DNA of 64,000 nt from the NCBI GenBank assembly GCA_028023455.1, contig JAQFVV010000031.1, positions 10,594,093-10,658,092 of the forward strand, given 5' to 3'. Below are positions 1 through 9,849 of the stretch, piece after piece. The DNA comes from Epiperipatus broadwayi (Eukaryota; Onychophora; Udeonychophora; Euonychophora; Peripatidae). The first letter of the stretch is position 1, and every line of letters starts with the position of its first letter. Below the pieces are notes generated by a model. The model had not been told where the DNA came from and did no database searches. It saw only the letters and a program-made list of their open reading frames with translations. The position numbers were made by a program, and so were the translations under genes.

Positions 1-2830
1 ATAACATTCCAAGCCCCTATCATTTCACTATCAATCCTAATGACACTCTCATCTGTGCTAAGTTTGAACCTATTTAAATATTAATAAATTAAAAATTCAT
101 TCATGTCTGTATAAACAGTATTATATATTTGCGTGCGAACCAACGCTATAATTAGATAGGATTAGGAAAATTATAGCATACTAAATTGATTTAATATTTC
201 TAAAAATGTTCATTATATTATTTAAGTTAAAAGTAAATTATTCATTTTGTTGTTTAATATTGTAATTTCATATGTGGATATATAATCTGTGCTATATAGA
301 AGAAAGACATGATTTTAAAATATGTAAAAGCCATTATCTAAAAATAATATTAAATGTCTTTAAAAAATTGTTAAAAGATTTCTTGTTTTAAATATATTTC
401 AGGAAAAAGTTTCGCGAAAATATATTTAAAAGCTATATCAAAATATGTTTGTAAATTATTTTTAATAAATATGTTAAAAAGGTTTGTGTTTTAAAAAAAT
501 GTTAAAAGGTTGTTTTTAAATAAAAAGAGTTTCTATTATATGTAAGATTAAAAATAAAAGCTGGTCAAGTAATTAAAAAGATTTCTGGTTGTAAACAAGT
601 GTCATTAACGACCACACCTGGAATCTGTAAAAAGTAAAACTAGTTCAAAATTTACTAATTAAAATCTCCTTAGATAAAATTAAGTTATTTTAAAATCTAA
701 ATTGGACAATTGTTTGCAACGAAAAATCTTAATTATAATAATAGCTTATGGAATGTTTCTAACATAAGTTATCTAAGATCTGGATTATAAATTGAAAAAT
801 ATTTAATTAAATTCCTGAGTTTAGTGAGTCTTGAGGCGATAGATTCCGATAAGAAAAAGATATAAATACTCTGTATTTTTTAACAAGAGGATAGACAGCC
901 ATATTTTTAGAGAGAATTGCAGCCATCCTTCACAATTGTTAATGTATAATATGTCCGGCTAAAAGCGGGCATTTTGTTGCTGTTACTCCACGGGAGAACG
1001 GGGTTTTGTCATCAAAATACCTAAACCACCATCATGCCGATAGAAGAGACAAGCCTAACATAATGGGAAAGATGATTCCACCAGCCACCCAGTCAAACTC
1101 ACCAAACCTACAGCAAGAACTTACAGTCCAGATAAATAATACCGGTACCATTTTATTTTTCAAACCGCAGAGCTCTGTGTAATTCTGTGTAATTCTTTAT
1201 GTAAATATATCTATATAAGTTAGCTAACTCTCTTTTTAAAATAATTATAAAACTAATATGTAACCAAAACTTAAATCCATTTAATTTAATATTTTAAATA
1301 TGTCAATTGCTATCAAAATTTAATGTTAAAGTTTAAATAATCTGACTTATTTATATTTTCCATTCACTTCAAAGTAAATTATTTAGTTTAAAGTTATATC
1401 ACTGCAGTTGTGTCTATATTTCTTTGCTTATTTTAAATGCTTATTATATTTTATATGCCAATATTTCGAAACAGTGTGCATTTAATTTCATCTTTTTAAG
1501 AAGATATTATTTGAAAATCTTTGCGTAATTTGTTTATAACATCAACTTTCTGCGCTGTTTCGAAATCCTATTTTTTTTTTATTATTTAAATGATTTAATA
1601 TGTGAAATGTGGCTCTTTTAATCAACCAGTTAAAAACCTAACCTTATAGTTTTATTTAGAATTAAATTTAGCCTTGATCATATTTATAAGTATATTTGAC
1701 ATTTAAATTCTTAAGTCCATAGAAATATACTTTCCCTCCTTAAATATTTATTATCTATAAGTAATTTAATAGATCGAGCATGTCAAAGTACAGATGTAGT
1801 AATATTCCCTTTCATAGCATAGACATTTATTATCAGGCTACACAAGAGATGGCCCCAATTTGATAGAGCTAATATGCTATTAACTCGTATTTCATAGTAT
1901 GAAATATACTATTCTTTGTTTGGTGGATGTGATATATTATTTTATAAAATTATTCTCATTTTGCTGCTATACATAATATATGTATCTCAAGATGGAGCCA
2001 CAGCATTCCCAGCACATCTTCTCTTATAGGGTAGAGCAGTAGCAAAGCCTGAGCCAAAGCCAGGTTAGCACATAAGTCCCCCACCATTTCCTGAACACAA
2101 TGTTCCTTTCACGCAGCATTGCGATCGGTTACAGGGTACCGGCGTTTGTCGCAAGAACCCTGAAGTTATTTCATCCATCCGCAGAGCAACTTTTCCTATT
2201 ATTGTTTACCTGTGCCATAGCGCATTGGTAAAATCTTATTTCAGCCAACTCTCCCACCTTAACATAACGCTTTCAGCATTCTGAAAATTTCTCTCGAAAG
2301 CCATGTTCGATCGATCATTACTTGAGCTGGTTTATGCACTCGTTATTAAGTCATATTGTATATTTTAGTAAATGAAGTCATGATCAAAGTTCAATATAAT
2401 TATTTATATAATAGCCACCAATATAATAGGATTTGGCTTCACGTGATTTATAGACAAAACGTAGTGATTAAATATGTATCAGTTGTAAAGTAATTCATAA
2501 GATGGGCATATGTTAAACCCATTTATGAAAATTAAAATGAAATTATTTATATAAAGCTATTTTGAATTGTATATAAAAAGAGAATGTGTTCTCTTATCCA
2601 CCCAATGTTTGTATACATTCGACGCTGATATGTGTAAAACTTAACAATTTCATGCCAATTGTAAATAAATATATAATTAGTTTAATGTATTTTGTTCTCT
2701 GTCTCATTACTGATCTAATTCAATCCAATTCTAATTACTATTTATAGTCTATATATGTGAAAACTATGCATTAAGTTAAATTAGATTAGTGATATATTTT
2801 AGTCAATTAAGAACCTTTCTTTTATTCATC
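1..2830. other. AT-rich intergenic DNA with two higher-complexity islands
   Basis: No coding region is recognisable. Two stretches stand out by higher G+C and lower redundancy: about 900-1140 and about 1985-2330. Neither has a long reading frame on either strand, and neither matches the repeat families found elsewhere in the window. They could be old transposon pieces, regulatory DNA or untranslated exon sequence. The sequence alone does not decide. Confidence 0.5.
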
Positions 2831-3052
2831 AGTCTTATTGCGTCTCCGTGACCTATGTCGGCCATGTGGAAAAAGGTATACTACGTGTAATTTCAAGGTG
2901 GTCATTTGTAGGGTCTTGAGTCTTGGAATCCTGGCTCACAAGTTGAAGTGTGGTCAGACTTGGGATGTCACAGTTCTAGTCTGGTCAGCTTCGGTCTCTT
3001 TTGCTTGGATTCTGAATTCTGTTTATGCGGATGTACAAACTTGACTGTTACA
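2830..3052 (+). mobile_element. Diverged fragment of the TG...CA LTR-like repeat (3' part)
   Basis: The last 220 bases align by eye with the 3' half of the better copy at 51,101-51,583. Both share a 'ctatgtcgg' block, then a 'ggtcagctt.ggt' block, 'tttgcttgg.ttctgaatt' and a terminal 'tgactgttaca'. The 5' half of the repeat is not visible here. The element ends exactly where a near-perfect palindrome begins at 3053. It is called LTR-like only because the better copy has TG...CA ends and a target duplication. Confidence 0.5.
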
Positions 3053-3181
3053 CTATTTATAAAAATTGCTTCCTTAATTCTTCTTTTATTATGGTTTCTC
3101 TCTTCATGAAAATTTGAAAATTCTTCATGAAGAGAGAAACCATAATAAAAGAAAAATTAAGGAGGCAATTTTTATAAATAG
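3053..3181. repeat. Near-perfect 58-bp inverted repeat with 13-nt loop
   Basis: The left arm (3053-3110) and right arm (3124-3181) are complementary at about 56 of 58 positions. The spacer is 13 nt. Transcribed, it would form a long hairpin. The two arms are much more alike than in most other fold-backs in the window, which suggests recent formation or ongoing correction. It abuts the 3' end of the LTR-like fragment at 3052. It could be a small fold-back element or a locally templated palindrome. No protein is encoded. Confidence 0.85.
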
Positions 3182-3785
3182 GAATAGAATGCATTTAATA
3201 AACAGACAAACTGCTAACATTAAAATATGAGATTCGTGGTATTTGAATTGATGATATTTACTTTTACAGATTTAAGGATTGTTTATAATAGTTTGTTACC
3301 ATTAAATTTATTATTTTTATTATAATTACAATTCTGTTTTAATTAATGGACATTATATATATATATATATATATGAGTGTGTGTGTAATCACTTTCTCTA
3401 GAAGCCAAGAGACATTCAGTTATCATAATGGCATTCATTCTATTTCTTAACATATTCTTCTCTTTTCTTTATTTTATGTCAATCTAGTGTAAGGTCACAT
3501 GATGTCTTAATGGTTTTGTATATTACATTAGCCAAACAGATAATTTTTTACTTTTTTCAGGTTCTCGATTTTGTCTCTCTTTCTACTGTATTAAGTCATG
3601 CCCAAAGAAATCTTCATTCAATTAGTTTCAATAATATTTTCTTCCTTAATATGCTAAAATATGAACAAATTAGTAAGTGATTAAGTATTTGATATCTACA
3701 TTTTTAAATTATTTTTTAAAGCTAAATATCTGAAAAAATGTTGTGAATTTTATTCATATAGATATATCTGATTCATTTAATTCTG
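3182..3785. other. AT-rich stretch with a short (AT)n tract
   Basis: A short TA microsatellite lies near 3353-3374, followed by a GT run. Nothing else is recognisable. Confidence 0.5.
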
Positions 3786-3909
3786 TTTTTTTTTTCTTTT
3801 TTTTTCATATGTCATAGCATCGGCTGGGACACAAACCCACAACCGTCTGCAACCAACTACTTGCTTGCAAGGCAGCTGCGATGACCTCTCGGCTAACAAA
3901 CGCTTGACA
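3786..3909 (-). mobile_element. tRNA-like SINE copy 1
   Basis: Read on the minus strand, this is a tRNA-like body of about 100 nt ending in 'ccgatgctatgaca' and followed by an A-rich tail, seen as the T-run at 3786-3806. The A-box-like 'tagccgagaggt' and B-box-like 'gggtttgtgtccc' are both present. Like copy 3, it has an enlarged variable region ('aagtagttggttgcagacgg'). The poly(A) tail fits LINE-assisted retroposition. Confidence 0.8.
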
Positions 3910-4920
3910 TTTTTAACTGCATTTTTGGGAATGAGATGTATTACATATCAAACAGTGATATCAATACTTATTTACTCATTTTTTGTTCAGCCAATGCTTT
4001 TCAATATTTCTAGCAAATGCTGCTCACCTCCACTTCAACATGTCTTAAAATTGTATTGATAGTAAGGCTGAGAGCCACTTATATGAATCTTTATAAGTAA
4101 ATAAGCATTTATTTATATAGCGTGATGTATGAATCTTTATATAAAAGTAGAGATATGTTTTATTTGGTCAGACTTTTGTGTATTTGGTCATTGATTGCAA
4201 CATACATTATTAATTAACATGCAATTAGGCAAAAGATAGATCTAAAATTTTATTCTTGCTTTTCGGAAAAAAAATTCTCTGCTTTATGTGTACTTTAAAG
4301 TTGACAAACAATGAATGATTTAGATGTGATATGTTGAACTATTTCCATCATCTATGTCATATCTAATAATATACCATCATCAAAAACCTTCAGGCAAGTA
4401 ACAAATGATTTATATACAAATTTGTATATTCATTTATAAACGTTTTACAAAACCATTTATATATTTAAAAAAAAAACCATACGGCATTTATAGCTTCGAA
4501 GTTCATAAGAAGTTCGAGCACCAGAAGCAGTCTTGGGACCTCGCGATCTTAAGTTGGAAACTTTATCAACTGCACCAAACAATGATACAACTTGTGATTT
4601 TAATCTACTATAAAGATGCCTTTGGCAAAATTATAATAACAGAATCTACTTTGCAAATGCATATTCTTACCAAGGACTTATTCACAGCTATCACTTTTAA
4701 TAACCCCTCATCCTCTCAATATTCACAACCAGATATTTAAAATGAGGGGTAAGGTTGATAGTAATCTCTATTAAGTATTATTATGTAGTGCGGAGGATAT
4801 ATAACATTTTATCAGAAGAAATTATCTTCCTATATACGTATTATTAATATTATTTATCAGCCACATTTTCTGGAAGTCATTTAAATAAAGTATTTGTCTG
4901 ATTAGTAGATTACCATGAGA
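3910..4920. other. Intergenic stretch with one orphan 110-codon open frame
   Basis: An open frame runs forward from about 4405 to 4740. Its second half (about 4490-4740) has more complex composition than its surroundings. The deduced protein has no motif I recognise, begins in low-complexity AT-rich sequence, and has no clear splice or promoter context. I treat it as probably non-coding. The end of the frame overlaps a small inverted repeat ('acccctcat' / 'atgaggggt', about 4703-4749). Confidence 0.4.
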
Positions 4921-4924
4921 GGGC

Positions 4925-5100
4925 GTTATTGCAAGTTTATTACAGTGGGATGGAACAGAATATGGGAAAATTTAGAGTGGGGAATGGAAAATAAAGTTGC
5001 TAACAGGTTTATCTGGGCATAATTGCTGAGATATTTTTGACTTCGTTTACGGAGAAGTCACAATGCATCACATCATATCACATCACATGACATCTAAAAA
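4925..5100 (+). mobile_element. 3' end of CR1/L2-like LINE (plus-strand copy)
   Basis: This matches, in reverse complement, the extreme 3' end of the large LINE at 16.4 kb. Shared blocks are 'gggatggaacagaatatggg', 'gctaacaggttt.tctgggcat' and 'acggagaagtcaca'. Copies end in a short ATCAC tandem (about 5061-5090). A short tandem repeat rather than poly(A) at the 3' end is typical of CR1/L2-group LINEs. The copy is heavily 5' truncated, with no coding sequence left. Confidence 0.8.
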
Positions 5101-5411
5101 AAAATCTTACCTATAAAAGATATAATACGCATATATGAAGATTACTTTTTTAGAAATATGATATATATACATTAATAAAAAAATACCAAAAACAAAATAA
5201 ATGGAAAATAAAGTTGCTAACAGGTTTATCTGGGCATAATTGCTGAGATATTTTTGACTTCGTTTACGGAGAAATCACAATACATCACATCACATGACAT
5301 CTAAAAAAAAATCTTACCTGTAAAAGATATAATACGCATATATGAAGATTACTTTTTTAGAAATATGATATATATATACATTAATAAAAAAAATACCAAA
5401 AACAAAATAAT
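4984..5411. repeat. Tandem duplication of about 215 bp (LINE 3' end plus flank)
   Basis: The block starting 'tggaaaataaagttgc' at 4984 recurs at about 5201. The two units (4984-5200 and 5201-5411) are nearly identical, differing mainly by small length changes in ATCAC, A-run and TA tracts. The unit includes the LINE 3' end and about 110 bp of downstream unique sequence. It is therefore a segmental duplication after insertion rather than two insertions. Confidence 0.9.
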
Positions 5412-5782
5412 AAACCATTATAAACAAACAATAAAGTGTTTAAATTTTGTGAATGAAAAGTTAGACATCAGCTACGTTCCGGGGGACGAGGAGTTTGGCA
5501 CTTTATGCAAATTCATAAAAAAATAAACAATGTAAGCAAATTTTTATTATTTACATATTAACTTTAATACAACTCTAAATGTATACTGTATACTCAATAT
5601 ATATAATTAAAACAAATGACAAATATTTTTCTCTATCTGACATCGGTTTTAGTGAGTTAAATTTCTGTGATTACCTGATATGATTATAGCTCAGTTTGGC
5701 CCTGAATATATCTATTCTATGTATGATACATAAGAAACGGGAATTAAAAAGAATCACAAACTCCACTTCTTCAAATATAAAC

Positions 5783-5874
5783 TTTTTTTTCCATATGTTA
5801 AAGCATCGGCCAGGAAGCGAACCCGGGACAACTGCTTGTAAGGCACCTGTGCTAACCACTCGGCCACCAATGTG
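5783..5874 (-). mobile_element. tRNA-like SINE copy 2
   Basis: On the minus strand the body runs from near 5874 to 5790, ending 'ccgatgctttaaca', with A residues after it (T8 at 5783-5790). A-box-like 'ggccgagtggtt' and B-box-like 'gggttcgcttcc' are present. The variable region is the short version. No clean target duplication was seen. Confidence 0.75.
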
Positions 5875-6269
5875 GAATTCACTATATTTTTAATAGACTA
5901 GTAAAATATTTGGAGTAAATAAAACTTTTGTTTATTATTTTTGCCATCCTTATGCATAAACATTAAATTAGGTGTATCTAACGATTACAGTAAAATTTAA
6001 ATTCAATTTTGTTTATTTTCTGGGTATGTGTGTATATATATATATAATATTCAAACATTTATTGCATGCAATCCATATAGAAAATGATTAAAATACAACT
6101 TACATTTTAGGTTTATTTTTAATCATTTCAAGTATTTTCAGAGTATAATCCTTTTTTAAATAAATTACAGTTGATTCGGGAAAACTTGTTTTCAGAAAAA
6201 TCGTTTGTAGAAGATACGCCCATTGAAAATCTGGAAGAATCTAAATAAAAAATGTGTTTATTTATCTAG

Positions 6270-6720
6270 ATAATATCTAAAGATATACTTTTAAGCTAAA
6301 TGTAATTAGAGGAGATTTGAACCCAGACTTTCAAGCGCCCATTTAGTTATCCACTTAATCTACATGCAAAAAAGAAAAATGAAATCTACATGCAAAAAAG
6401 AAAAATGATCTCCAATATTCATATTTCATGAAACCAGAACTCATCAATTAGTCCATATCATCATCTCCCACACATATCTACAATCAGTGCTCTGTTTATA
6501 TTAAGATAGCAAATCTTCAAACTTTAATGGATAGGCTTCAATCTTTCTCTCTCCAACTCTTAAGCCATCCATATCATTGAAAATCTGATGATGGCATGTT
6601 CAAAGCCCCAGTTTGTCAATTTTGCTATCATACCAATGTTGACCATAAGTCATTATGACCTCTTACATGCAGGACCTTAAGACCATTTAAATATACAGAA
6701 GAGGGATGAGTAGAATACAG
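6270..6720 (-). repeat. Modular tRNA-like-ended repeat, subfamily A, unit 1
   Basis: Read on the minus strand, the unit runs through a conserved body (block 'ctgtccattaaagtttgaag'-like, then 'gctatcttaatataaac', then 'gagtgctggtttagcatgaaat'-like). It ends in a tRNA-like module with B-box-like 'gggttcaaatc', then 'ctaattacatttagctt'. A 25-bp internal duplication ('aatctacatgcaaaaaag') lies at about 6357-6408. With the unit to its right it forms a head-to-head pair. Confidence 0.7.
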
Positions 6721-7350
6721 GATGAGTGTGTATTGTATAAATACAAGTATATTATATATACTTTTAAGTTAGATGTATAAGAAGTGAATGACTAAAGGGA
6801 ACTTGAAAGTTTGGGTTTAAATCCCCTTTAATTAAAAGGAACTTGAAAGTTTGGGTTCAAATCCCCTCTAATTTTATCTAGCTTAAAAGTATATATGATA
6901 TACTTGTATTTCAATACATATTCAGCCTGTATTTTACCCATTCCTCTTCTATGCATTTAAATGGGCTTAAGTTCCTAAATATCAGGGGTCAGAATAACTT
7001 ACAGTCAACATGGGTATGACAGCAAAATTGGAAAACAAGGGCTCTGAACATGCCATCATCAGATTTTTAATGATATGGATAGCTGATGAGTTAGAGAATG
7101 AAGAAGAGTGAAGCCTGTCCATTAAAGTTTGAAGATTTGCTATCTTACTATAAATCGAGCAATATGTGTGTGAGATGATGATCTGGATCAGCTGATTAGC
7201 ACTGGTTCAGCATGAAATATATATATTAAAAAACATTTATCTTTTTCATTATACATGTGGTTGTGTGTGTTGGTTGTATAGGATGGAATGGATGACTAAA
7301 GAGAGCTTAAAAGTCTGGGTTCAAATTCATTATAATTATAATTAGATAAT
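6720..7350 (+). repeat. Modular tRNA-like-ended repeat, subfamily A, unit 2 (inverted partner)
   Basis: Its left part (about 6735-6905) holds two tRNA-like modules in tandem ('acttgaaagtttggg' twice). These are bracketed by inverted 'aatacaagtatat...tacttttaagttaga' and 'tctagcttaaaagtatat...atacttgtatt'. The body follows in plus orientation, ending in another tRNA-like module at about 7275-7340. Together with 6270-6720 this makes a 1.08-kb palindromic arrangement. No open frame is shared between copies. Confidence 0.7.
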
Positions 7351-7626
7351 ATCTATACATTTATAGATTAGAAAAAACTAATTTAACAAAAATATATTGT
7401 TTTATTTTTTTCAATAAATGCTAAGTAATACAAACAAAAAAGGAAATAACTTCTAATAGTCAATGAATCTCTCTACACAGAAATAGTCAAAGATAAAATA
7501 TTACTCATCAAATGAATTAAATCCCAAATCATTTATGAGATTTTTCTATATTTCACTCTATATCCTGGAATAGAAAACATTCATTTACTGCACAATAATT
7601 AAAGGATTAAGTTCTTTGGTTGTGGG

Positions 7627-7664
<38 letters not shown>

Positions 7665-8388
7665 AAAAGATGGCGCTATACCAAAACCGCCGAACAAGTG
7701 TAAGATTTGTTTTACATAAACGAAAAAAGAGTCAGAAATTAACTACCTCTTTCATTTGCTCACTCCCAGATCAGTTGATTTCAAGCTGGTTTGCTATCCT
7801 CAGTGGGGGATAGAGTATAGAAACTAATCTAAAACACTGACTCTCAAGTGTTTATGCAAAACGTTTCTATATATATATATATATTTACTCATATTCTTGA
7901 TATTTGGTTTTTGAATCCTGAAATTTCCAGTTAATAGCAAACCATGCAAAATGTATTTAATACATATAAATGTTATGTTAAATTAGATATATACATGCAT
8001 CATGTTTATATATTTAACAAATAGAGAGAGAGTCTTTAAGCACTGTCACTATAAACAAATGAACCCCTCTAATTACTGAAATTCTGTTGACATTTTACAG
8101 AAAAAAAAATTTCATTCTACAGGTCTGAGATATTATACTGGAAGTTAAGTTGAATCAAATAGAGAAGCAAATATTAAATTAATCATGATATCTAAAGCAA
8201 TTGATTTAATATTTATCTTTCTGTTTGCTGTAATTCAGTGTACTTCTCATATAATATCATGAGGCTACAGAAAGAAATGGTCATTTTCTTTGTGTGGTTG
8301 AATTTCCAGCAATTAGGGAGCAATTCAATTGTTTATATTAGCAGGACTCAGGAGTCATCTTGTAATATATATATATTCATAGTCATCT

Positions 8389-8434
<46 letters not shown>

Positions 8435-8955
8435 CACTTATTCAATAATTGAAAAAATAAGAAAACATAAATATGACTTCTTTATTTCCTGTTTATCTTG
8501 GTCTAATGGTTTTATTTAATTCATGATCAATGTTGCAATTGATTCAACAGATATCATTAAAGCAACAACATTTGCATAGTTTGGTGCAACATAGAAGGAC
8601 TGTCTCAATGACTTTCTATTTCTGATGCTTTAATGCTTTATCAATGACAAATCATTCAATTATTTATTTAGTTTTTTAAACTAAAAAACAAGCCTTTTGT
8701 TTTTAGATTTTAAATTTAAAAAGCCTTTTATTAATGAATTTAAAATTTGTTAGTTAATTTTAGATTTTATTATCAGACAGTACAAGTTAGTCAATATCAC
8801 TTTCTGAATTCAGTAAGTCAATTTTAGTAGAATAACCTTTGTTTTGAGTTATTGTTTTGATTACTGCTTTTAAAAAATATATAAAAGCATATAAATATAA
8901 TTATTGATAATAAAATTAATTAATATCATTTTATCTGACATAGAAACATTTTTAT
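7350..8955. other. AT-rich stretch with (AT)n microsatellites
   Basis: Long TA tracts lie at about 7628-7661, 7869-7884 and 8391-8431. Open frames across them are artefacts of the repeats (runs of Tyr/Ile). A stretch at 8255-8300 ('atcatgaggctacagaaagaaat') resembles 10,115-10,145, suggesting a shared old repeat. Nothing else is recognisable. Confidence 0.5.
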
Positions 8956-8959
8956 AAAA

Positions 8960-9838
8960 ATGTAATTTGACTTTCAAATGCTTGCACACTGTAATAGGAA
9001 AAGCTTAGAATTTACATGTTTTAAATTAAGATTAGCGCTTCCAAAACCTACTTATGTTCTCATATTCATAGCACTGAATATTGAGCAGGAGAGTAGGTAT
9101 ATGTATAATATACATCTACTTAAATTTATTCAAATGTATATGAATTACATAACCCACTTTTCTGAAAAGACGAAACAGGATTCTTTTTTTTTTTACAGAG
9201 TGGGAGTTGTTGGCTATATGCCATGCTTCCTTGATCTCAAACTTGGAATCATTTCTCTTGATGCATGTAATTCTGGCTAGTGTGGGCTTAAATCTATGGT
9301 CTATTGTTCTTTGGTGTTCCAGGAATATGGATTTATATTTTGGATTACCTTTGGCTCTTTTTGTAAAGATATTGTTGCATTAGTCTTGTGGTGAATTATG
9401 TACCCTCACTGCAAGGTTATTACAACATCAATCTCATTACAAAAGAGCCAGAGATAACACAGAATATAAATCCATATTTCTCAAACACAAAAATGCAATG
9501 GACCATACATTTGAACTGACAGTAGCCAGCACTGTGTGCATAGAGAGAAAGTTTAAGATCAAGGAGGCATGGTATATAGCCAATAATTCCAATTCCATAA
9601 ACAAAAAGAAATTTTGTTTCTCCTTTTTGAAAAAATGGGCAATCTAATTCATTACATACAGTTGAATAAATTTAAATAAATGTATATTATACATATACTT
9701 ACCCTTCTCTGCAAATGGCAGTGCTATGAATATAAGACCGTAAGTATGTTTCAGAAGCACTAAGATTAATTTAAAACACATAAATTTTAAGTTTTTCTTA
9801 TCACAATGTCCAAGCACTTGAAAGTCAAATTAATATCT
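8960..9838. repeat. Large inverted repeat, about 440-bp arms meeting at about 9,399
   Basis: The left arm begins 'atttgactttcaaatgcttg' near 8963. The right arm ends with its complement, 'caagcacttgaaagtcaaat', near 9831. Matching continues inward through 'atagcactg', 'agtatatgtataatatacat', 'ggctatat.ccatgc.tccttgatc' and 'aatatggatttatatt' almost to the centre. The arms differ at many positions, roughly one in five by eye, so the palindrome is old or was built from two diverged copies. Open frames inside are not conserved between arms. It could be a fold-back transposon or a head-to-head pair. Confidence 0.85.
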
Positions 9839-9849
9839 TTTTTTACATT

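Noticed and set aside
4405-4740. 111-codon open frame as a host gene
   Set aside because: No recognised motif, low-complexity start, no splice or promoter signs. Kept only as a note.
5671-5893. Overlapping open frames on both strands
   Set aside because: They run through SINE copy 2, where higher G+C lowers stop frequency. Similar frames appear over SINE copies 1 and 8.
7616-7813. Open frame with runs of Tyr-Ile
   Set aside because: Created by an (AT)n microsatellite. The same happens at 8238-8519 and 27365-27640.
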